The notes: generated from the sequence alone by a model not told the origin. Shown: positions 1 to 6,815, counted from the first letter of the stretch. The stretch is DNA of 6,922 nt from an uncultured Synechococcus sp. (GCA_913040905.1 CAJWIC010000074.1:1-6922), one strand, 5' to 3'. Numbers and translations are program-made.

Positions 1-1129
1 ACGACGAAGGCCTGCTGCGAGGTTGATCAGGCATGAAACGGATGCTGGATCGCAACCGCTGACCGGTCGAGCCAAAGCGAACGCCCTCACTTGATCCCAG
101 CTGGCCTTCCAGCCTCGGAGTTCTGGTCTCCTGCTCGGGTTCCTGGCGTCTCAACACCACATTCCCATCAGCTACCACCCGGTTGCTGACCCAGTTCCAG
201 CTGCAGCGATGGGCTGTCAAGATCTCCCCCGGCTGTGTCAGATGGCAAGCCTTTGGAATGATCACGGTCGTCGTCGCTTCGTCGATCACAAATCCCTGGC
301 CCCTGGCAGCTGCGTCCTGGCGTTTGCCCTGAAACGGAGCGATGGATGTGAGGCGTTGGTCAGCAAGATCCCAGCGCGTGGTTCCTGCATTGATCTCGCC
401 ATCCAACTGCTCCAGACGAACGGGTTGGATCAGATCCAGGAATCCCTGCTGGGTGTTGCCCTGGAGTGCTGATGCTGTGATTTCCAGATCCTTGCTTCGC
501 AGAGCACGCACAGGCCCATGCACGCCAAGGTCTCCGGTGTCGAGATTCCAGCTGCCACTGCTGGCCAGGATGTCCGTGTCCGGTGTCACGTCGGGTTGTC
601 GCCCTTCCGTCCAACGCAGAAGCTTTGTCGGCCCCTCGAAACGAAGCGTGTTGCTGGTCTGGATCAAAGTGAGGCGGTTGGCCGTCAATCGCGAGGATGC
701 ATCGAGAGCTTCCGGGTTCTGATCCATCACCATGCGTGATTGCGCTGGTTTCCAGACCAGCCGATCCCCACGGATCAGCACCGTTTGGTCGTTGAGTTGT
801 TGAAGCTGCACCTGGCCTTCCAGGATCACCATCTCACCGTCGTTCAACACCGTGGCCAGTTCGGCGCTGATGCGAAATGACGGTTGATCGTTCTTGTACA
901 GAACACCGGATGGACGTCGGGCGCGGACGGTGCGGCTCGACAGGTCATACCGCGCTTCAGGACTGCTGAGATCCCAGTCCCTCAAACCATCCTGTCGGCG
1001 TTGATTGAGATCGAGGGAACGGAAGACGAACGGGGGAGACGCCTCCTGCACGGCTTTCGGTTGCTGGACACAGCCGCCCAGACCGCTGCCAAGCAGGAGT
1101 GCAGGGATCAGCAGCGCGGAACGACCCAT
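1..1129 (-). CDS. LptC/OstA-type lipoprotein, lipopolysaccharide transport (3' end off the window)
   Basis: Reading the minus strand from the ATG at 1129 gives 376 codons with no stop before the window edge, so the C terminus is missing, probably by little. Seen: a lipoprotein signal peptide (Met-Gly-Arg-Ser, hydrophobic stretch to residue 19, lipobox LGGC with Cys20), then a soluble, beta-rich body without further membrane segments. Short strand-like motifs recur, such as GEMVILEGQVQL (about 99-110), DGEINAG (about 243-249), VVADGNVVLRR (about 318-328) and LEGQLGSSEGVRFGS (about 340-354). Family knowledge: LptC/OstA proteins stack such strands into a beta-jellyroll that passes lipopolysaccharide from the inner-membrane LptBFG pump toward LptA and LptD. 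E. coli LptC has 191 residues and a transmembrane anchor; this protein is about twice as long and apparently lipid-anchored, perhaps with two jellyrolls. It starts 4 bases after the metG stop, so cotranscription is likely. Being secreted with this strand pattern is fairly sure; the exact LptC assignment is less so. Confidence 0.72.
   Translation of the reverse strand, partial: MGRSALLIPALLLGSGLGGCVQQPKAVQEASPPFVFRSLDLNQRRQDGLRDWDLSSPEARYDLSSRTVRARRPSGVLYKNDQPSFRISAELATVLNDGEMVILEGQVQLQQLNDQTVLIRGDRLVWKPAQSRMVMDQNPEALDASSRLTANRLTLIQTSNTLRFEGPTKLLRWTEGRQPDVTPDTDILASSGSWNLDTGDLGVHGPVRALRSKDLEITASALQGNTQQGFLDLIQPVRLEQLDGEINAGTTRWDLADQRLTSIAPFQGKRQDAAARGQGFVIDEATTTVIIPKACHLTQPGEILTAHRCSWNWVSNRVVADGNVVLRRQEPEQETRTPRLEGQLGSSEGVRFGSTGQRLRSSIRFMPDQPRSRPSS
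1070..1129 (-). other. Lipoprotein signal peptide with lipobox LGGC
   Basis: The first 20 codons encode Met-Gly-Arg, a hydrophobic core (ALLIPALLLGSGLGG) and Cys20. The -3 to +1 residues Leu-Gly-Gly-Cys fit the signal peptidase II consensus, with Leu at -3 and a small residue at -1. The positive n-region is minimal (one Arg). Residues after the cysteine (Val-Gln-Gln-Pro) are polar, as expected for a lipidated mature N terminus. An uncleaved anchor cannot be excluded from sequence alone. Confidence 0.7.
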
Positions 1130-1133
1130 CGCT

Positions 1134-2678
1134 TCAAAGAGCCTCTTCAAGTTCGAGGCGCTGCATCACCGGTGAGGGTTGGGGAAGAGCGGCTCCAGAG
1201 ACCAACCTTCCCCATTGCAACTGATCGGTCCAAGTGTCGGGATCAATGCTGTGTCCAAGCTGCTCAAGGATTCGTTCACTCAATTCAGGCAGCAGTGGGC
1301 TGAGCAGCAGTCCCACAATCCGTGTGGCTTCCAGAACGGCGTACAGGTCATTGGCGACTTCAGCTTCCTGGCCCGGTTGTTTCATCCGGCTCCAGGGCGC
1401 GGTGTCGTTGAGATGACCGTTGGCTGCGATGGCCAGCTGGAGGACAGCTTCCGCTGCTGCTTTGAAACCAAGGGACGGCATGGAGGTCAGAACCGTCGTT
1501 ACAGCGGTGTTCGCCGCTACGGCGAGGGGATGATCTGATCCGACGGCTTCGGTATGCGGTGGTACGGCATCAGCAAACCACTTCCTGGCCATGGACGAGG
1601 TGCGGTTGAGCAGGTTGCCGATGGTGTTCGCCAGATCGTTGTTCACCAGATCAACGAAGCGCTGCTGCTGAAAATCACCGTCGTCTCCGAACTGAATGTC
1701 GCGCAAGAGGTACCAGCGAACGGCATCTGCTCCGCAGCAGTCCAACAGGCGCTCTGGATCCAGCACATTGCCCAGAGACTTGCCCATCTTGAGGCCCTCC
1801 CGGGTGAGGAAGCCATGGCCGAACACCGTTTTCGGCAGCGGTAGTCCGGCTGAGATCAGCATCGCCGGCCAGAACACAGCATGAAAACGCAGGATGTCCT
1901 TGCCGATCACATGCACGGACGCTGGCCAGCCGCACTGCTCCAGGCGGTCCAGATCAACGGGTCCCCCGTCATCCAGTAAAGCGGTGAGGTAGCCCAGCAG
2001 GGCATCAAACCAGACGTAGAAGGTATGCCCCTCATGGCCTGGTACCGGCAGACCCCAACTGACATTCACCCGGGAGATTGAGAAGTCCCTCAAGCCTTGG
2101 GCGACGAAATTGCGCACCTCCTGGCGCCGGCTCGCGGGTTGGATGAAGTCGTCCCGTGCCACCAGTTCTTCGATCTGAGACTGGTAATGCGAGAGGCGGA
2201 AGAACAGGTTTTCTTCATCCCGCCACTCCAGAGGCTTCTGGTGGATCGGGCAGCTGGGATCGACCGCCTCGGCAGGATCGTCCTTGTATTCCTCACATCC
2301 CACGCAGTACCAGCCGGTCTGGCGGCCGCTGATCACATCACCGGAGGCTTTGACCCGTGCAAAGAATTGATCGACCAGCTGCAGGTGGCGTGGATCGGTG
2401 GTGCGAACGAATCGGTCCTGACTGATTCCCCAGCGTGTCCAGAGGTCGCGATAGCTGGCGCTGATGCCATCGCAGTGCTGTTGGGGGCTCAGCTGGCGTG
2501 CTTCCGCCGTTCGCTGAATTTTCTGTCCATGCTCGTCGACGCCCGTGACGAAGACCACGGCACTGCCGTTCAGCCGCTGGAAGCGAGCCAGGGCATCGCA
2601 GGCCCGGGTTGTGTAAGTGCTTCCGAGATGCGGCCGGTCGTTGACGTAATAGAGCGGAGTCGTGAGGGTGTAGGGCAT
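1134..2678 (-). CDS. metG: Methionyl-tRNA synthetase
   Basis: Attaches methionine to initiator and elongator tRNA-Met in the cytoplasm, using ATP. It is a class Ia synthetase of 514 residues from the chosen start. Seen, in order: the HIGH-type motif as PHLGS (residues 16-20) within TPLYYVNDRPHLGS; VDEHG (about 48-52); a zinc-knuckle-type set C125xxC128 and C143xxH146; IGKDILRFH (about 258-266); and the KMSKS-type loop as KMGKS (297-301) followed by LGN. A helical anticodon-binding region follows, with NDLANTIGNLLNR near 347-359. It ends without the C-terminal Trbp111-like dimerisation domain found in longer MetRS. An ATG nine codons upstream (2705) is in frame, but its extra residues (MCGGGPDPT) do not resemble the family, whose N terminus sits just before TTPLYY. 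A GGAGG lies 13 bases before the chosen ATG, farther than usual. The downstream lipoprotein gene begins 4 bases after the stop. The KMGKS and PHLGS variants are, from memory, common in cyanobacterial enzymes and do not suggest loss of activity. Confidence 0.97.
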   Translation of the reverse strand: MPYTLTTPLYYVNDRPHLGSTYTTRACDALARFQRLNGSAVVFVTGVDEHGQKIQRTAEARQLSPQQHCDGISASYRDLWTRWGISQDRFVRTTDPRHLQLVDQFFARVKASGDVISGRQTGWYCVGCEEYKDDPAEAVDPSCPIHQKPLEWRDEENLFFRLSHYQSQIEELVARDDFIQPASRRQEVRNFVAQGLRDFSISRVNVSWGLPVPGHEGHTFYVWFDALLGYLTALLDDGGPVDLDRLEQCGWPASVHVIGKDILRFHAVFWPAMLISAGLPLPKTVFGHGFLTREGLKMGKSLGNVLDPERLLDCCGADAVRWYLLRDIQFGDDGDFQQQRFVDLVNNDLANTIGNLLNRTSSMARKWFADAVPPHTEAVGSDHPLAVAANTAVTTVLTSMPSLGFKAAAEAVLQLAIAANGHLNDTAPWSRMKQPGQEAEVANDLYAVLEATRIVGLLLSPLLPELSERILEQLGHSIDPDTWTDQLQWGRLVSGAALPQPSPVMQRLELEEAL

Positions 2679-2753
2679 CGTTGGGTCCGGACCTCCGCCG
2701 CACATCCGCGACGCCGGATCCTAACGACCGCACTCTTCTGATTTCTTGCCCGT
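2679..2753. promoter_or_regulatory. Divergent intergenic region between metG and the oxidoreductase gene
   Basis: These 75 bases separate two divergent coding starts, so they should hold, or overlap, promoters for both directions. I see no strong -35/-10 pair. The best minus-strand -10-like hexamer is TAGGAT within CGTTAGGATCC (about 2718-2723), four of six matches to TATAAT, with no recognisable -35. A perfect 10-bp palindrome, GGTCCGGACC (2684-2693), lies in the metG leader and overlaps the end of its GGAGG. The plus-strand gene has no Shine-Dalgarno sequence before its ATG. The promoter role is inferred from layout only. Confidence 0.4.
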
Positions 2754-4514
2754 ATGGCCTGGGACGTAATCGTCTGGGGTGGAGGTACCGGTGGCGTGGC
2801 AGCGGCCGTTCAGGCTGCGCGCTCAGGCGCTCAGACGTTGCTGTTGACCCCAGGGCCGTGGCTTGGGGGCATGCTCAGTGCTGCAGGGGTCAGTGCTCCC
2901 GATGGGCATGAACTGAGCTGCTGGCAAACGGGGCTCTGGGGTCAGTTCATCCGAACCCTGGCGACAACCGTTCCACAAGGACTTGATCAGAACTGGGTCA
3001 GCTGCTTCGGATTTCGCCCCGAACAGGCCGAGCGTTTGCTGCAGAGCTGGGTCAAGGCCGAGCAGTTGCTCCAATGGCGGTCGGGTTGTCGTCTGGAGAC
3101 GGTTGTTCGTCGAGGTGATCGCATACAGGCTCTGGAGCTGGACTGCAACGGTGAACGCCAGCGGGTGGACAGTCGGATCTGGATCGACGGCAGTGATCTG
3201 GGTGATCTGATCGCCTTGGCTGAGGCGCCGTTCCGCTGGGGCTGGGAGCCCAATGACACCTGGAATGAACCCAGTGCCCCATCGGCTGATTCATTGGCAG
3301 AGGATCCTTTTTTCAGTCGGCAACCCGTGCAGTCCCCCACCTGGGTGGTGATGGGACAGATAACGGGAGTGGTTTCTCACCCCCGTGAACGGCCGGCACC
3401 GGCCGCACCCTTTGACAAAGCCTTGGACGTTGTCGGTCTGGAGCGAACACTCACCTACGGCCGTCTGCCGGGAGGGTTGGTGATGTTGAACTGGCCATTG
3501 GGCGGCAACGACTGGCATGACGGACTGCGTCGTTCAATCTCGTCTCAGGACTCAGAACGCGATGCCCTGGATCAGGAGATGCAGCAGCACAGCCTCCAGT
3601 TTCTGGATCAGCTCTCCCGCTGCAGCGATGGTTGGCTGACCCGTGGTGATGCCTTTCCCTCAGCTCAACCGCATCTCGCTCTGATGCCCTATTGGCGGGA
3701 AGGGCGTCGAATGGTCGGTCACGCGGTGGTTTCCGAACGGGATCTGCTGCCTGTGACACAACAGGCGAGACGCAGCCACCTGCACGCCACAAGTATTGCG
3801 GTTGGTACCTATGCCAATGACCACCACTACCCCGGTGATGACTGGCCGCTTGCACCGAAGAGCTGCCGTTGGGGGGGGCGTTGGACCGGTACACCCTTCT
3901 GCATTCCCTTTGAGGCTCTGGTCAGTGCCGATGTTTCCAACCTGCTCGCCGCCGAGAAGTGCTTCAGCGTCAGCCACATGGCCAATGGGGCGACCCGGCT
4001 GCAACCGCTGATTCTCAACATCGGCCAGGCCGCTGGATTGGCTGCCGCCCTCGCCGCGCGCTGCAACCTCGAGCCACGCGACCTGCCCGTGGAGTCTCTG
4101 CAGCAGCAGTTGATTGATGAGCCCCAGGCACCCGCAGCCGTGATGCCTATCTGGGACTGGCCCTGCTGGCATCCGCACTGGCGCGAGGCCCAACGTCGTG
4201 CATTGCGCCAACCAGAAACCTTGTTGGAAAACGGATCCCTGACACCGGCCCAGGCTGCGGATCTGTCGCTCCCCGATGCCGCTGAATCCCCTGCTGAACG
4301 CCATGGTCAGCAGATCCAGGGACGGTTTCACCGGGACGCTGATGGTTTGCGCTACTGGTTGGAATCAGGATCCATCCGGCGTCAGCTGATCACTCTGGAG
4401 CCCGCGGTGGAACAGGTTCTGTCAGGCGCAGCGGACGGAACCCAGATGGATCTGGTCGCCGTTCACAACCCCTGGGGGCCGTGGTGGCGGGTCAGCCAGG
4501 TGCTGGCTCACTGA
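2754..4514 (+). CDS. FAD-dependent oxidoreductase of the PF12831 type, substrate unknown
   Basis: A 586-residue flavoprotein; its reaction cannot be named from the sequence. Seen: an N-terminal FAD-binding Rossmann motif, VIVWGGGTGGVAAA (residues 5-18, GxGxxG at 9-14), then a beta strand (TLLLTP, 28-33) and WLGGMLSAAGVSAPDG (36-51). In the middle are REGRRMVGH (315-323) and GTYANDHHYPGDDWP (351-365). Near residue 397 comes the closing flavin-contact region: NLLAAEKCFSVSHMANG, then ATRLQPLILNIGQAAGLAAAL to about 433. This order (GGGTGG, WxGG, REGRR, YxxDxH, NLLxAxKCxSVSH, IGQAAG) is typical of the FAD_oxidored family PF12831. There is no signal peptide, so it is probably cytoplasmic. Residues about 455-586 form an extension rich in Trp (WDWPCWHPHW, 467-476) that I cannot assign. 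The ATG at 2754 is the only sensible start, since the Rossmann strand begins directly after it; it has no Shine-Dalgarno sequence. It is a single-gene unit, divergent from metG and converging with the exoribonuclease gene, overlapping it by 7 bases. A G8 tract lies at 3871-3878. Confidence 0.9.
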   Translation: MAWDVIVWGGGTGGVAAAVQAARSGAQTLLLTPGPWLGGMLSAAGVSAPDGHELSCWQTGLWGQFIRTLATTVPQGLDQNWVSCFGFRPEQAERLLQSWVKAEQLLQWRSGCRLETVVRRGDRIQALELDCNGERQRVDSRIWIDGSDLGDLIALAEAPFRWGWEPNDTWNEPSAPSADSLAEDPFFSRQPVQSPTWVVMGQITGVVSHPRERPAPAAPFDKALDVVGLERTLTYGRLPGGLVMLNWPLGGNDWHDGLRRSISSQDSERDALDQEMQQHSLQFLDQLSRCSDGWLTRGDAFPSAQPHLALMPYWREGRRMVGHAVVSERDLLPVTQQARRSHLHATSIAVGTYANDHHYPGDDWPLAPKSCRWGGRWTGTPFCIPFEALVSADVSNLLAAEKCFSVSHMANGATRLQPLILNIGQAAGLAAALAARCNLEPRDLPVESLQQQLIDEPQAPAAVMPIWDWPCWHPHWREAQRRALRQPETLLENGSLTPAQAADLSLPDAAESPAERHGQQIQGRFHRDADGLRYWLESGSIRRQLITLEPAVEQVLSGAADGTQMDLVAVHNPWGPWWRVSQVLAH

Positions 4515-4534
4515 AAGCGCAGTTTCAGTGAGCC
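4505..4534. terminator. Perfect 12-bp inverted repeat in the convergent 3' overlap, possible bidirectional terminator or 3'-end stem
   Basis: GGCTCACTGAAA (4505-4516) and TTTCAGTGAGCC (4523-4534) are exact reverse complements around a 6-base loop (GCGCAG). The repeat contains both stop codons: the oxidoreductase TGA at 4512-4514 and the exoribonuclease TGA (read on the minus strand) at 4508-4510. Both mRNAs would therefore end in the same hairpin. Neither flank has a run of U after the stem (CTCGTCC on one side, AGCACCTGG on the other), so a classic intrinsic terminator is not shown. A stem that protects the RNA 3' end or blocks read-through into the opposing gene is an equally good reading. 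Confidence 0.55.
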
Positions 4535-6544
4535 CTCGTCCGGATCGACATGCACAACCGTCATCGTCAGCAGCTGACCTGGCGATGGCTCCGCACCATC
4601 GGAATGCCCCACCAGGTCCATCGCCAGATCCGGCACGTGCACCAGTGCCAGTCGGTCCTGGGGACGCAGCCAGCGCAGGAACTGAACAGACCACACTTGC
4701 TCGCGATGCTGCTCCAGCCAGACCTGTTGCCAGTGTCGCTGGTCCTCTCGACTGATCTGGATCGACTGCCGCAGGGGATCCTCCAATTCATCCAGCAGCT
4801 CCCGCAGCTCGGGCTCCTCCAACACCGGCTGCTGCTCCATCCAGGCAATCAACTGGCGGTGGGCCAGCAGGTCGGCGTAGCGACGGATGGGCGAGGTGGC
4901 CTGCACGTAGGCATCCAGTCCGAGACTGAAGTGGGGCATCGGTTTGGTGCCCTGCAGGCCTCGGCTGAGACAACGCTTGATCGCCGCATCACGGGCAGGC
5001 CCCTCCGGGATCTCCGCCAACTCCTGCTCAGTCGGGAGCTGTGCCGGCGGCTGACTGCGATAGGGAAGGGCCAACCCTTCCCGACGCCCGATCTCCGCGA
5101 CCACGGCCCCCATCAGCAACATCGCCTCGCTGACCATCACCCGCGCCGGTGAAGGGTCAATCACCTGAAGCTCGGGACCGCTGTCACCACGGCGAAACCG
5201 TCCTTCCGGACGATCGAAATTGATCGCCCCCCTGCGCTGTCGCCAATCAAAGCGCCGCTTGAGCAGTGAAGACAGCTGGGCGAGATCCTCATCGCCGGGT
5301 GGGGCCAGTTCGATCAGCTCATCGCCATCCTCATAGGTGAGCCGGTATCGGGGTTGCACCCATGAGCGCTGACAGCGGCTGTCAACGATCGCGCCATCGT
5401 CATCCAGCAACACCCCAACACTCAGAGCGGGGCAGCGCTGACCAGCGCGAAGGCTGAGTCCATCCGTGGCCAATTCCAGCGGCAGCATCGGCAGCACACC
5501 ATCAGCCAGATAAAGGCTGGTAGCGCGTCGACGGGCTTCAAGGTCGAGGGGGCTGTGCGGCTTGATCAACCGCGCTGGATCAGCAATGTGAACCCAGATC
5601 CAGGGACCTCCCTTTCCTGGTTCCAGGGCCAGCCCATCGTCGATTTCCCGGGTGGCCGAATCATCGAGGGTGTAGACCCGCTGTGCGGTGAGATCCACGC
5701 GAGTGTCATCGCCGGCACAGATGTCGCCGGCATGGCTCAGCAGTTGTTCGACGGTCTCCGGACCACCTTCAGCAAACGGGCCGGACCAGACACTGCCGCG
5801 CAGGGAGCTGGGTTGATGGGGATCCAGCAGATCCCTTGCCACCAGCCAGGTTTTCAGGGCTCTTCGATCAGGGGGCAGCCCCAGCAATCGCAATAAACCA
5901 ACGGCAGGCTCCTCCTCCAGGACCGTCTCTGGATCGTGATGGAGCTCCAGCAGCTGATCAAGGCGGTTGGACCAGACCGGATCCAGCAGCCCACGCCGTT
6001 GTTGCGTCAGAGCGACAGGTTCATGCAGCAAGGCCAGCTGGTGATTGTCGCGCGCCTGCTTCAGACGTTCTCGACGCTGTTGCAGCCGTTGCTGGCGAAT
6101 CTCCCGCAAGGGGCGTGCCTGCAGGGTGCGATCCCGTCGCAGGCGAAACCAGGTCTGAGGACCGTTGACCCAGCTCCAGACGGCAGCCAGCGCGGTGAGA
6201 TCAGGCTGTCCCACCAGCAGATCGGTCAGATCGGCCAGGGAAAGGCTAGGAAGGACCTCATCATCGCTGGCATCACTCACCAGAAGCCACCAGGCTTCAG
6301 CACAGATGCGAGATGACAGGGCGATGGTTTGAACTTGCTCCGGCGTCGGCAGTGCGGCCCGGTGCCTGGAATTGCTCAGATGGCCGCAGGGAACAAGGTC
6401 TCTGAGTGGAACCTCTTGATCACGACGGTGACCACCAAACATCAAAACCGCCTTGTTGCCCTTGAAGGACACAAGACGGCCGATGAGGGGTTGTCCCTTG
6501 ATCAGAACGCAGACGATGTCGTCTGCCTGGAAGTTTTGCGCCAA
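4508..6544 (-). CDS. RNase II/R-family 3'-5' exoribonuclease, cyanobacterial/chloroplast type
   Basis: A processive hydrolytic 3'-5' exoribonuclease for mRNA decay and RNA maturation, 678 residues. Seen, in order: a small SH3/OB-like N-terminal domain (about 7-50, IVCVLIKGQPLIGRLVSFKG); a helical region (about 70-245) with LSLADLTDLL and a charged, Gln/Arg-rich helix (147-167); the RNB catalytic domain from about 285; and a C-terminal S1-like domain (about 615-678). The metal-site motif is TLDDSATREIDDGL (292-305). Aligned with E. coli RNase II, D294, D302 and D303 match D201, D209 and D210, and E300 stands where D207 is. The C-terminal RNB signature runs from H538 through TSPIRRYADLL (550-560) to H562-R563. 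The start is TTG: no ATG or GTG lies between it and the rpsR stop 11 bases upstream, and the next Met (35) would cut the first domain. It follows rpmG and rpsR in an apparent operon. Databases may name it rnb, rnr or vacB, so I leave the symbol empty. Confidence 0.95.
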   Translation of the reverse strand: MAQNFQADDIVCVLIKGQPLIGRLVSFKGNKAVLMFGGHRRDQEVPLRDLVPCGHLSNSRHRAALPTPEQVQTIALSSRICAEAWWLLVSDASDDEVLPSLSLADLTDLLVGQPDLTALAAVWSWVNGPQTWFRLRRDRTLQARPLREIRQQRLQQRRERLKQARDNHQLALLHEPVALTQQRRGLLDPVWSNRLDQLLELHHDPETVLEEEPAVGLLRLLGLPPDRRALKTWLVARDLLDPHQPSSLRGSVWSGPFAEGGPETVEQLLSHAGDICAGDDTRVDLTAQRVYTLDDSATREIDDGLALEPGKGGPWIWVHIADPARLIKPHSPLDLEARRRATSLYLADGVLPMLPLELATDGLSLRAGQRCPALSVGVLLDDDGAIVDSRCQRSWVQPRYRLTYEDGDELIELAPPGDEDLAQLSSLLKRRFDWRQRRGAINFDRPEGRFRRGDSGPELQVIDPSPARVMVSEAMLLMGAVVAEIGRREGLALPYRSQPPAQLPTEQELAEIPEGPARDAAIKRCLSRGLQGTKPMPHFSLGLDAYVQATSPIRRYADLLAHRQLIAWMEQQPVLEEPELRELLDELEDPLRQSIQISREDQRHWQQVWLEQHREQVWSVQFLRWLRPQDRLALVHVPDLAMDLVGHSDGAEPSPGQLLTMTVVHVDPDEGSLKLRFQ

Positions 6545-6563
6545 GGCTGAAACGATCAGCCCT
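6542..6563 (-). promoter_or_regulatory. Hairpin across the rpsR stop and the exoribonuclease TTG start
   Basis: In the minus-strand RNA, GGCTGA (6561-6556, including the rpsR stop) and TCAGCC (6550-6545) are perfect reverse complements around the 5-base loop TCGTT. The stem can extend by a G-U pair (6562/6544) and an A-U pair (6563/6543), which would tie up the first two bases of the UUG start codon. It covers the stretch where a Shine-Dalgarno sequence would sit, and none is visible. A ribosome finishing rpsR would melt it, which suggests that exoribonuclease translation is coupled to rpsR. The stem is seen; the coupling is inferred. Confidence 0.45.
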
Positions 6564-6777
6564 CGGGGTTCACGAAGGGCAACAGTGCAACGATGCGTGC
6601 ACGTTTCACAGCGTTAGTGAGATCACGCTGTTGTTTGGCGGTGAGCCCGGTCAGGCGGCGGGGGAGAATCTTGCCGCGCTCGGTGATGAACTTCTTGAGC
6701 AGATCCACATCCTTGTAATCGATGGGATCGCCAGGCTTGATCGGGGAAAGGCGCTTCTTGAAGAAGGAGCTGGACAT
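6556..6777 (-). CDS. rpsR: 30S ribosomal protein S18
   Basis: Small-subunit protein S18, 73 residues, the usual length for the family. The diagnostic core is present: [19 protein letters not shown] (residues 19-37), then LPRRLTGL and [21 protein letters not shown] (to about 68). S18 binds in the platform of the 30S subunit beside S6. The ATG at 6777 is the natural start, because [17 protein letters not shown] matches the basic N terminus of cyanobacterial S18. No Shine-Dalgarno sequence is visible in the 37-base gap after rpmG. It lies between rpmG and the exoribonuclease gene in the same direction, so all three probably share a transcript. Nothing is odd in the protein itself. Confidence 0.98.
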
Positions 6778-6815
6778 GGGTCAGGAACGGTTGGAAGAGA
6801 ATCGGAACTGCAAGA

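Noticed and set aside
1141..1159. A 5-bp inverted repeat (GCCTC/GAGGC) near the metG stop.
   Set aside because: The stem is short, lies inside coding sequence and has no U tract; expected by chance.
209..1303. Several short plus-strand frames (209-472, 342-722, 518-739, 884-1303).
   Set aside because: They oppose the continuous minus-strand lipoprotein frame, which has a signal peptide and coherent strand motifs, while these have none.
2097..2741. A 214-codon plus-strand open frame opposite metG.
   Set aside because: It mirrors the strongly conserved metG frame, has no family resemblance and is explained by few stops in complementary frames of GC-rich coding DNA.
3660..4331. A 223-codon minus-strand open frame opposite the oxidoreductase gene.
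   Set aside because: The plus strand here encodes the conserved PF12831 C-terminal flavin motifs; the antisense product is low-complexity with no recognisable motif.
4550..5152. A 200-codon plus-strand open frame opposite the exoribonuclease gene.
   Set aside because: It is antisense to the conserved RNB and S1 regions; its Gln/Leu/His-rich product is typical of the complement of a Leu/Gln/Arg-rich gene.
5815..5995. Recurring GGATCC and GATCCAG-like strings, also scattered elsewhere in the window.
   Set aside because: They follow common codon pairs such as CTG-GAT-CC in several frames, with no regular spacing; not a repeat array.
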